Notes under the pieces: generated by a model
Seen by the model: only the letters and a program-made list of their open reading frames with translations
Database searches by the model: none
What the model was told of the DNA's origin: nothing
Shown: positions 1-5,107 of the stretch, piece by piece
Layout: each line of letters starts with the position of its first letter
Position numbering within the stretch: position 1 is the stretch's first letter
Translations under genes and position numbers: made by a program
Origin: Sedimenticola sp.
GTDB lineage: Bacteria > Pseudomonadota > Gammaproteobacteria > Chromatiales > Chromatiaceae
Direction of reading: 5' to 3'
Length of the DNA: 5,107 nucleotides
Assembly (NCBI GenBank): GCA_027038775.1
Contig: JALWGP010000075.1
Span: 1-5,107, forward strand

Positions 1-582
1 CTGCTGGCGCTGGATCCCGTGGCCCGGGAGCGGCTGGCCCGCCACCACGGGAAAGTGATCGGCATTCACCTGCGCGGCCCCGGGCTCACTCTCTATTTCG
101 TTCCCGACGAGCAGGGCCGGCTGCAGCTCCAGGGCAGCATCGAGGGCGAGCCCGACGCCCTCCTCTCCGGCTCGCCCCTGGACCTGGTGCGCAGCGGCGA
201 CGGCGAGGGCGGCGCCGGCCAGCTCTTCGCCGGCCGCGTGACCCTCAGCGGCGACACCGCCCTGGCCCACGACTTCGGCGCCACCCTGGCCGGCCTCGAC
301 ATCGACTGGGAAGAGCCGCTGTCGAAGTTCACCGGCGACCTGGTGGCCCACGAGGTGGGACAGGCGGTGCGCCAGGTGAAGCGCTACGCCGGGCAGACCG
401 GCGAGCGGCTGGCGCGGGACCTGGGCGAGTACCTCACCGAGGAGGCGAGGCTGCTGCCCACCCCCGCCGAGGTGGAGGCGTTCGTCGAGGAGGTGGACCG
501 CCTGCGCGACGACACCGAACGGCTGGAGGCGCGGGTGAAGCACCTGGAACGCAGCCTGACGAAGAGGACGCCCCCCGAATGA
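1..582 (+). CDS. ubiJ: UbiJ, ubiquinone biosynthesis accessory factor (5' end cut by window)
   Basis: UbiJ is an SCP2-type lipid-binding protein. In E. coli it belongs to the soluble Ubi complex that modifies the ubiquinone ring, and it is thought to hold the hydrophobic intermediates. The reading frame is open from base 1 ([13 protein letters not shown]), so the GTG at 19 is probably internal and the true start lies upstream. It shows 193 residues against about 201 in E. coli, so only a short N-terminus is missing. An SCP2-like part spans visible residues 10-105, with the family-style stretch [20 protein letters not shown] followed by an [21 protein letters not shown] segment. The C-terminus (about 156-186) is a charged heptad helix, probably a coiled coil, as in UbiJ. 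The stop overlaps the ubiB start as ATGA. The family call rests on domain layout and on the neighbour ubiB; ubiE would be expected just upstream. Confidence 0.9.
   Translation: MLALDPVARERLARHHGKVIGIHLRGPGLTLYFVPDEQGRLQLQGSIEGEPDALLSGSPLDLVRSGDGEGGAGQLFAGRVTLSGDTALAHDFGATLAGLDIDWEEPLSKFTGDLVAHEVGQAVRQVKRYAGQTGERLARDLGEYLTEEARLLPTPAEVEAFVEEVDRLRDDTERLEARVKHLERSLTKRTPPE
563..568 (+). promoter_or_regulatory. Probable ribosome binding site of ubiB
   Basis: AGAGGA lies inside the end of ubiJ, with 10 bases between it and the ubiB ATG at 579. The spacing is slightly long but usable. Together with the ATGA overlap it suggests translational coupling of ubiB to ubiJ. Confidence 0.5.
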
Positions 583-2231
583 TCCCCCTGCGCCAGGGAA
601 TACGGGTGATCCACATCACCTGGGTGCTGCTGCGCAACGGCCTGGACGAGTTCATCCTGGCCGCCCACCTCTTCCGTCCCATCCGTTTCTTCCGCTTCTT
701 CTCGCCCTTCTACTGGCTACAGCGGGGCCAGCGCCCCGGCTACGGCGTGCGCATCCGCCGGACCCTGGAAGAGCTGGGCCCCATCTACGTCAAGTTCGGC
801 CAGATCCTCTCCACCCGGCGCGACCTGCTGCCCGACGAGATCGCCGAGGAGCTGATCAAGCTCCAGGACCAGGTGCCCCCCTTCCCCGGCAGTCAGGCGC
901 GCAGGATCGTGGAGCAGGCGCTGGGCGACGACGTCCACCGCATCTTCGCCCGCTTCGACGAGACGCCGCTCGCCTCGGCCTCCATCGCCCAGGTGCACGC
1001 CGCCACCCTGCACGACGGCCAAGAGGTGATCGTGAAGGTGGTGCGTCCCGGTATCGAGAAGGCGATCCGCCGCGACGTGGAGCTGATGTACACCATCGCC
1101 CGCCTGGCGGTGCGCTACTCGAGGGAGGCGCGCCGCCTGCGCCTGGTGGAGGTGGTGCAGGAGTACGAGAAGACCATCTTCGACGAGCTGGACCTGATGC
1201 GCGAGGCGGCCAACGCCTCGCAGCTGCGGCGCAACTGGCTGAACAGCGAGATGCTCTACATCCCCGAGGTCTACTGGGACTATTGCCGCCAGAACGTGCT
1301 GGTGATGGAGCGGGTCTACGGCACCCCGGTGGACCAGGTGGAGGAGCTCAAGCGCCAGGGGGTCTCCATGGCGCTGCTGGGCGAGCGGGGCGTGGAGATC
1401 TTCTTCACCCAGGTCTTCCGCGACAACTTCTTCCACGCCGACATGCACCCGGGCAACATCTTCGTCGACCGCGACGGACGCTACATCAGCGTGGACTTCG
1501 GCATCATGGGCACCCTCACCCGCGAGGACCAGCGTTACCTGGCGGAGAACCTGCTGGCCTTCTTCCACCGCGACTACCGCCGCGTGGCCGAGCTCCACGT
1601 GGAGTCGGGCTGGGTGCCACCGGGCACCCGGGTGGAGGAGTTCGAGGCGGCCATCCGCACCGTGAGCGAGCCCATCTGGGAGAAGCCCATTGCCGAGATC
1701 TCCTTCGGCCACTTCCTGCTGCGCCTGTTCCAGACCGCCCGCCGCTTCGACATGGAGGTGCAGCCCCAGCTGGTGCTGCTGCAGAAGACCCTGCTCAACA
1801 TCGAGGGGCTGGGACGCATGCTCTACCCCGAGCTGGACCTGTGGGCCACCGCCAAGCCCTTCATGGAGCGCTGGCTCTCCGAGCAGGTGGGCCCCAGGGC
1901 CTTCCTGCGGCGCCTGAAGGAGAACGCGCCGCAGATGTCGGAGGAGCTGCCCGAGGTGCCCCACCTGGCCTACAAGGTGCTCAGCCAGGCGGCCGAGGGG
2001 AAGCTCACGGTGAACTGGAGGTCGCGCGATCTGCGCCTGCTGCGCCGGGAGCTGAAGCGGGAGCAGCAGCGCACCCGGCTGGTGGTGGCCGGCGGCGCGC
2101 TGCTGGTGGCCGGCGTCCTCCTGGGCGGCGTGGGCACGCCCCTGCTGCCCGCGGCCCTGGTGCCTTGGACCAGCGGCGGACTCGGCCTGGCGGGGGTGGC
2201 ACTGGCCGGCAGGGGACTTCTCAAGGGCTGA
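579..2231 (+). CDS. ubiB: UbiB, atypical kinase-like (ABC1/ADCK) protein of ubiquinone biosynthesis
   Basis: UbiB is a membrane-associated protein-kinase-like ATPase needed for aerobic ubiquinone synthesis. It probably helps extract or present lipid intermediates to the soluble Ubi complex rather than phosphorylating proteins. The 550-residue length matches E. coli UbiB (546). Family marks appear in order: the KxGQ motif as VKFGQ (K72-Q75), the alanine-rich nucleotide loop [10 protein letters not shown] (132-141) that replaces the kinase glycine loop, the invariant lysine in VIVKVVRPG (K153), the FDELD motif (201-205), HADMHPGN (286-293) as catalytic loop, and DFG (306-308). Two hydrophobic C-terminal segments (about 500-517 and 521-542) form the expected membrane hairpin. 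All motifs are intact. The ATG overlaps the ubiJ stop by ATGA, so the two are very likely one operon. In enterobacteria tatABC often follows, but here ubiB ends against a convergent gene. Confidence 0.97.
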   Translation: MIPLRQGIRVIHITWVLLRNGLDEFILAAHLFRPIRFFRFFSPFYWLQRGQRPGYGVRIRRTLEELGPIYVKFGQILSTRRDLLPDEIAEELIKLQDQVPPFPGSQARRIVEQALGDDVHRIFARFDETPLASASIAQVHAATLHDGQEVIVKVVRPGIEKAIRRDVELMYTIARLAVRYSREARRLRLVEVVQEYEKTIFDELDLMREAANASQLRRNWLNSEMLYIPEVYWDYCRQNVLVMERVYGTPVDQVEELKRQGVSMALLGERGVEIFFTQVFRDNFFHADMHPGNIFVDRDGRYISVDFGIMGTLTREDQRYLAENLLAFFHRDYRRVAELHVESGWVPPGTRVEEFEAAIRTVSEPIWEKPIAEISFGHFLLRLFQTARRFDMEVQPQLVLLQKTLLNIEGLGRMLYPELDLWATAKPFMERWLSEQVGPRAFLRRLKENAPQMSEELPEVPHLAYKVLSQAAEGKLTVNWRSRDLRLLRRELKREQQRTRLVVAGGALLVAGVLLGGVGTPLLPAALVPWTSGGLGLAGVALAGRGLLKG

Positions 2232-2241
2232 AGGGTTCAGC
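2227..2241. other. Small dyad covering both convergent stop codons
   Basis: GCTGAA, loop GGG, TTCAGC forms a perfect 6-bp stem with a 3-base loop. The ubiB stop TGA (2229-2231) sits in one arm, and the complement of the opposing gene's stop (2237-2239) in the other. No T-run follows on either strand, so it is not a standard intrinsic terminator. It could be a weak bidirectional 3' end structure or chance symmetry. Confidence 0.3.
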
Positions 2242-3526
2242 GGCCCGGAACCGTTCTCGCCTCTTCCGCGGCGGCCTCGCCGGGCAGAAGGACCTCCGCC
2301 TTCACCAGGTCCTCCAGCGAAAGGTGGGCCATGAACTTGCCCCCCTTTACCCGCTGTTCCACCACGGCCCGGTCGTCCCGCACCTCCACCAGCACACCCT
2401 GGCGCACCGGGTCTCCCCGCTCCTGCAACCGAACGCGGTGACCCAGGTAGAGGGAGAGCCGGCCCGGGTCCACGGAACGGTACACCCACTGCCTGCGAGT
2501 CCGTTGATCCCCTTGGGGTCGCGGAGCGGCCTCCCGTGCGGTGCGACGCACGCTTTTTTTCTCCGGCACCCCTTCGACCCGGCCGAAACGCAGGCCTTCC
2601 ACCGCCTCGCCATTGACGAGGAGCTCGAGGCCGAGTTTCTCGTGTAGCTGCTCGGCGGGCACGAAAGGAAGGAAGGCCAGGCTCATGGGAACCGGCGGCA
2701 GCAGATCGAGCTCGAGGCTCCCCCACTCCTTCGCGTACCGCTGCAGCACCCGTTCCAGCCCGGGGCCGGGAACCACGCCCCACCTCTCCAGGCTCTCCAG
2801 TGCGGCCGCCGCGAGCCGGGACTCGAAGGCCGCCGGGGTGAGCTGAAGCCTGGCGGCACACCGGCGCACCAGGCGCCTGCCGAAGCCAGGCTCCACTGTC
2901 ACCTTCACGCGGAACGTGGAAAGCAGGGCCGTGCCCAGCTGCCCGCCCCGGAACCCTTCGTCGGTGACGTTCTGCAGCCGGACCTCCAGCTTCAGCCCCC
3001 CGCCTTCGCGGACCCGAAGCTCCGCACCAGCCTCCAGGGTGGAGGCCTCCGGCCGGTAGCCGTAGCGCCCCTTCGCTTCCGATTCCAGGTGGTCGAATCC
3101 GGGCACCCGAAACAGCCGAGGAGAGAGGCCGCGGTCCAGATCACAGCCGTCCCCCGCTCCCGGGGCCCGGCCAGTCAGCGGCAGTCGCGCCTCCGCCACG
3201 TGCACGGAGAGGAACCGGGGAGGCCCGAAACCGGCAAGGGGGTTGTTGCGCAGCAGGTAGGCCGGCACGGCAGGGCCCCGCAGCTCCACCCGGCCCAGTT
3301 CCAGCGGCACCGCGAGGCCGGGAAGCGCCAGTCTGGCACCCTCGATCTCCACTTCACCAAGGAGGCTGGTGCGCACCTCCTGGTACTGGAACCGGACCCC
3401 GGAATCGCCCTGCGCCAGCCGGTCCAGCCGGTCCAGCACGAAGAAGTGGAATCCCCAGTGGGCCAGCATGCCCAGGAAGAGCGGAAGCCCGAAAATCCAG
3501 AGCCAGAGGTTTCTGCGGCGTCTCAT
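2237..3526 (-). CDS. Unrecognised protein with N-terminal membrane anchor and C-terminal small-barrel-like module
   Basis: I do not recognise a named family for this 429-residue protein. Residues 1-5 are MRRRR and 7-30 are strongly hydrophobic (NLWLWIFGLPLFLGMLAHWG...), which predicts a single anchor with the rest in the periplasm. Residues 44-120 alternate in short beta-like strands (FQYQEVRTSLLGEVEIEGARL, then VPLELGRVELRGP), resembling the N-terminal region of AsmA-like envelope proteins; this is style only. Residues 204-310 mix strands and helices. A basic linker (about 323-346) leads to WVYRSVDPGRLSLYLGHRVR and a compact beta-rich end (347-414) with an SH3- or LSm-like rhythm. The ATG overlaps the yajL-like stop as ATGA and has no clear ribosome site, so translation is probably coupled. 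A run of seven A in the coding strand (about 2554-2560) leaves the frame intact. The anchor, long open frame and coupling make it a real gene; the function is unknown. Confidence 0.85.
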   Translation of the reverse strand: MRRRRNLWLWIFGLPLFLGMLAHWGFHFFVLDRLDRLAQGDSGVRFQYQEVRTSLLGEVEIEGARLALPGLAVPLELGRVELRGPAVPAYLLRNNPLAGFGPPRFLSVHVAEARLPLTGRAPGAGDGCDLDRGLSPRLFRVPGFDHLESEAKGRYGYRPEASTLEAGAELRVREGGGLKLEVRLQNVTDEGFRGGQLGTALLSTFRVKVTVEPGFGRRLVRRCAARLQLTPAAFESRLAAAALESLERWGVVPGPGLERVLQRYAKEWGSLELDLLPPVPMSLAFLPFVPAEQLHEKLGLELLVNGEAVEGLRFGRVEGVPEKKSVRRTAREAAPRPQGDQRTRRQWVYRSVDPGRLSLYLGHRVRLQERGDPVRQGVLVEVRDDRAVVEQRVKGGKFMAHLSLEDLVKAEVLLPGEAAAEEARTVPGR

Positions 3527-4095
3527 GCGGTGGCGCGGTCATGCCCCGGCCGCATGAGCGGCTCTTCCACCTGGCGGCGCGCCTCGCCGCCCAGCAGGAG
3601 TTCAATGAGCTCCAGGGCAAAATCCATGGCTGTGCCTGGCCCCCGCGAAGTGACCACCTTGTCGTCGATGACCACCGGCCGGTCCAGGAGCCGGGTGGCA
3701 GGAAGGTCCATGGCTTCCAGGACGCCGGGGTAGGAGGTGGCCTGGCGCGCCTCCAGCAACCCGGCCGTCGCCAGCACCTTGGGGGCTGCGCAGATGGCGG
3801 CAGTGTAGCGGCCCTGGCGGGCCATCCGCTGCAGCAGCTCCCGGATGCGCGGATCGTTCTGCAGGTGATCGGCCCCCGGCAGGCCGCCGGGCAGCACCAC
3901 CATGTCGAACTCCTCGGAGAGCACCCGGTCCAGCGTGGTGTCCGGTACCAGGACCACGCCGCGGCTGCACTGGACGGGTCCCTCCTCCAGTCCCGCCGTC
4001 ACCACCTCGATGCCCGCCCGCCTGAGCAGGTCGATGATGGTGACCGCCTCCAGCTCTTCACACCCCTGTGCCAGGGGAACCAGCACCCTTGCCAT
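3523..4095 (-). CDS. yajL: YajL-like DJ-1/PfpI (ThiJ) family protein
   Basis: This is a cytoplasmic cysteine protein of the DJ-1 superfamily. E. coli YajL has been linked to oxidative-stress protection, chaperone activity and protein deglycation; the deglycase activity is disputed. From the chosen start it has 190 residues, against about 196 in YajL. Visible marks are the PLAQGCEELEAVT loop with the conserved glutamate E14, CSRG (43-46), VVLPGG (66-71), the nucleophile elbow AAICAAP with C102, and SRGPGTAMDF (150-159). Each has a direct counterpart in YajL. An ATG at 4108-4110 would add five residues (MGRRT), but the ATG at 4093-4095 has GGGGAG seven bases upstream and matches the family N-terminus, so I chose it. 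The C-terminus (MRPGHDRATA) differs from YajL and overlaps the next gene by ATGA. Position 12, next to the catalytic glutamate, is cysteine where YajL has serine. Confidence 0.92.
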   Translation of the reverse strand: MARVLVPLAQGCEELEAVTIIDLLRRAGIEVVTAGLEEGPVQCSRGVVLVPDTTLDRVLSEEFDMVVLPGGLPGADHLQNDPRIRELLQRMARQGRYTAAICAAPKVLATAGLLEARQATSYPGVLEAMDLPATRLLDRPVVIDDKVVTSRGPGTAMDFALELIELLLGGEARRQVEEPLMRPGHDRATA

Positions 4096-4102
4096 CGTTC
4101 TT

Positions 4103-4108
4103 CTCCCC
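4103..4108 (-). promoter_or_regulatory. Ribosome binding site that sets the yajL-like start
   Basis: On the minus strand GGGGAG stands seven bases before the ATG at 4095-4093. It overlaps the upstream in-frame ATG (4110-4108), which itself lacks a well-spaced site. This favours the shorter protein starting MARVLVPLAQG. Confidence 0.75.
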
Positions 4109-4128
4109 ATCGTTGTGGATCCAGAGAG

Positions 4129-4134
4129 ATTATC
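4129..4134 (-). promoter_or_regulatory. Possible -10 box for the yajL-like gene
   Basis: GATAAT on the minus strand matches TATAAT at five of six bases, in an otherwise GC-rich spacer and about 33 bases before the start codon. About 17 bases further upstream I see only CATTTT, a poor -35. A sigma-70 promoter that needs an activator, or no promoter at all, are both possible. Confidence 0.35.
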
Positions 4135-4154
4135 GGGAATCGGGAAACGGGAAA
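4134..4154. repeat. Three tandem 7-base repeats (CGGGAAW)
   Basis: CGGGAAT, CGGGAAA and CGGGAAA follow one another without gaps, and a further CGGGAAA occurs at 4187-4193. The array lies directly upstream of the -10-like hexamer, in what would be the -35/-10 spacer. Short GGGAA-rich repeats occur between genes in several GC-rich gammaproteobacteria; the role here is unknown. Confidence 0.6.
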
Positions 4155-4166
4155 ATGCGACCGGAT

Positions 4167-4198
4167 CCCCCTTTTGCCGCCGCCAGCGGGAAAGGGGG
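4167..4198 (-). terminator. GC-rich hairpin after ctpA, terminator-like but without a T-run
   Basis: CCCCCTTT (4167-4174) and AAAGGGGG (4191-4198) form a perfect 8-bp stem. An inner stem CCGC/GCGG (4177-4180 with 4186-4189) extends it across a small bulge, leaving a 5-base loop. On the minus strand it begins 13 bases after the ctpA stop. The following bases are ATCCGG, with only a short TTTT about 12 bases further on, so it lacks a canonical tail. It may weaken read-through or protect the mRNA 3' end. Confidence 0.4.
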
Positions 4199-4211
4199 CC
4201 GGCTCACGCCA

Positions 4212-5107
4212 TCACTGCCGGGAACCGGCGAATATCGCCATCCCCTTGAGCAGGTTGAGCGCTTCGTTGAGTTCGTAGTCCTTCTCCAGCAGGCCGTTCT
4301 CCTTGCCGTTCTGTTTCTTCTTCCTCTTCTTCCCGTTGGGATTGGCCAGGTGATCGGCCAGGTCGGCCTCCCGCAATTGCGGGGTGTTCCGCTCCACCTG
4401 TTCCAGCCTGACCCGGGTGAGCAGGATGTCCGGCTCGATCCCCTCCGCCTGGATGGAGCGGCCACTGGGCGTGTAGTAGCGGGCCGTGGTCAGCTTGATG
4501 GCGATCCTGTCGCTGATGGGAATGATGGACTGCACGGATCCCTTGCCGAAGGTGGTGCGTCCCATGATCACCGCCCGCCGGTGGTCCTGCAGCGCACCCG
4601 CCACGATCTCGGATGCCGAGGCCGAGCCCTCGTTCACCAGCACCACCAGGGGCGCGCCGTCGAGTTCGTCCCCGGGCTGGGCCCGGAACTCCAGGCGGGA
4701 CTCCTTCTCGCGGCCCTGGGTGTAGACGATGAGCCCCTTGTCCAGGAAGGCGTCGCTCACCGCCACCGCGGCCTGCAGCACCCCGCCGGGATTGTTGCGC
4801 AGGTCCAGCACCAGCCCCTTCAGCCTGCCGCCGCTCTTCTTCTCCAGCCTGCGGATGGCCCGCAGCATGTCCTGGGGCGTGGGCGCCTGGAACTGGGAGA
4901 GCCGCACGTAACCGAACCCGGGCGCCAGCTCCTCCCACTTCACGCTGGCCTGCTTGATGATGGCGCGCGTGATCTCGAACACCAGCGGCTTGGGTTCGCC
5001 GGCGCGCCGCACCGTGAGCTTGATCTTTGTCCCCGGCTTGCCACGCATGACCTTCACCGCCTCCGTGAGGCTCATGCCCTTCACCGGCCGGTCGTCGAGG
5101 CGGATGA
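4212..5107 (-). CDS. ctpA: CtpA-type S41 C-terminal processing peptidase (N-terminal part outside window)
   Basis: This is a periplasmic serine protease of the tail-specific (Prc/CtpA) family, which trims or degrades envelope proteins such as peptidoglycan hydrolases. The frame runs unbroken to the window edge, reading IRLDDRPVKGMSLTEAV, so the GTG at 5084 is internal. The signal peptide and the first half of the PDZ domain lie beyond the window. The visible part starts in the PDZ domain (IRLDDRPVKG to about VFEITR) and continues into the S41 domain, with GYVRLSQF, VLDLRNNPGG, NEGSASASE and FGKGSVQ. The catalytic serine is the middle one of SASAS (codon 4619-4617) and the general-base lysine is codon 4544-4542. 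They are 25 residues apart, as in E. coli Prc (S430/K455). A lysine-rich linker (PNGKKRKKKQNGKENG) precedes the end helix YELNEALNLLKGM, a layout I recall from pseudomonad CtpA. The protease core looks active. Confidence 0.94.
   Translation of the reverse strand, partial: IRLDDRPVKGMSLTEAVKVMRGKPGTKIKLTVRRAGEPKPLVFEITRAIIKQASVKWEELAPGFGYVRLSQFQAPTPQDMLRAIRRLEKKSGGRLKGLVLDLRNNPGGVLQAAVAVSDAFLDKGLIVYTQGREKESRLEFRAQPGDELDGAPLVVLVNEGSASASEIVAGALQDHRRAVIMGRTTFGKGSVQSIIPISDRIAIKLTTARYYTPSGRSIQAEGIEPDILLTRVRLEQVERNTPQLREADLADHLANPNGKKRKKKQNGKENGLLEKDYELNEALNLLKGMAIFAGSRQ

Noticed and set aside
2554..2560. Run of seven A on the coding strand of the anchored protein as a frameshift site
   Set aside because: The zero frame stays open and gives a coherent C-terminal module afterwards. 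The codon phase does not fit a standard -1 slippery heptamer, and the shifted frame soon gives disordered low-quality sequence. A sequencing indel is also not needed to explain anything.
1283..2647. 454-residue plus-strand open frame overlapping ubiB in another frame
   Set aside because: Low-complexity PGA/R/H-rich translation that crosses from the ubiB region into antisense of the next gene; a GC-driven shadow.
717..2861. Very long open frame (714 residues) on the minus strand across ubiB and the convergent gene
   Set aside because: It is antisense to ubiB, which has every family motif, and also overlaps the anchored-protein gene. Its composition (rich in H, Q, R, A, G) is typical of shadow frames in GC-rich DNA and shows no domain.
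4093..4110. Upstream ATG at 4110 as start of the yajL-like gene
   Set aside because: It overlaps the best ribosome binding site, and the extra MGRRT residues do not fit the family N-terminus.
4116..4123. Palindrome TGGATCCA between the -10-like box and the yajL-like start as an operator
   Set aside because: Only eight bases, no second copy as a paired site, and no regulator gene nearby; such palindromes are common by chance.
3541..4278. 245-residue plus-strand open frame antisense to the yajL-like gene
   Set aside because: It mirrors a well-supported DJ-1 family gene and has no recognisable motif or ribosome site.
4295..4340. Lysine-rich stretch near the end of the S41 protease as a foreign insertion
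   Set aside because: I recall that CtpA homologues commonly carry a charged, variable linker before the final ALNLLKG helix, so it is better seen as a family linker.

Overview
The window reads as chromosomal DNA from a GC-rich gammaproteobacterium. The ubiJ-ubiB order belongs to the gammaproteobacterial ubiquinone locus (normally ubiE-ubiJ-ubiB). The DJ-1 family protein is closest to E. coli YajL, and the S41 protease looks like the CtpA proteins of pseudomonads and purple sulfur or halophilic gammaproteobacteria. A Chromatiales or Ectothiorhodospiraceae-like source is my guess from base composition and protein style; it was not tested.

Layout. On the plus strand, bases 1-2231 hold the 3' part of ubiJ (its first codons lie before the window) and a complete ubiB, joined by an ATGA stop/start overlap. 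On the minus strand, reading from the right edge leftward, are a 5'-truncated ctpA-type S41 protease (5107-4212), a 116-base spacer, a yajL-like DJ-1/PfpI gene (4095-3523), and an unrecognised membrane-anchored protein (3526-2237) that overlaps yajL by another ATGA. The two strands converge with only 5 bases between stop codons, and a small dyad covers both stops.

How the genes relate. UbiJ and UbiB are the lipid-binding accessory factor and the atypical kinase/ATPase of aerobic ubiquinone synthesis, and their coupling fits joint work. The minus-strand genes suggest envelope or protein quality control (a periplasmic processing protease and a YajL-type cysteine protein), followed by a single-pass protein of unknown role.

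The only non-coding stretch of note is 4096-4211. It holds a strong ribosome binding site, a -10-like hexamer, three tandem 7-base repeats and a GC-rich hairpin. I see no RNA genes, insertion sequences, CRISPR arrays, phage genes or clear signs of horizontal transfer. Most of the window is ordinary core genome. The least explained part is the 429-residue protein, but I cannot claim a new system from it.
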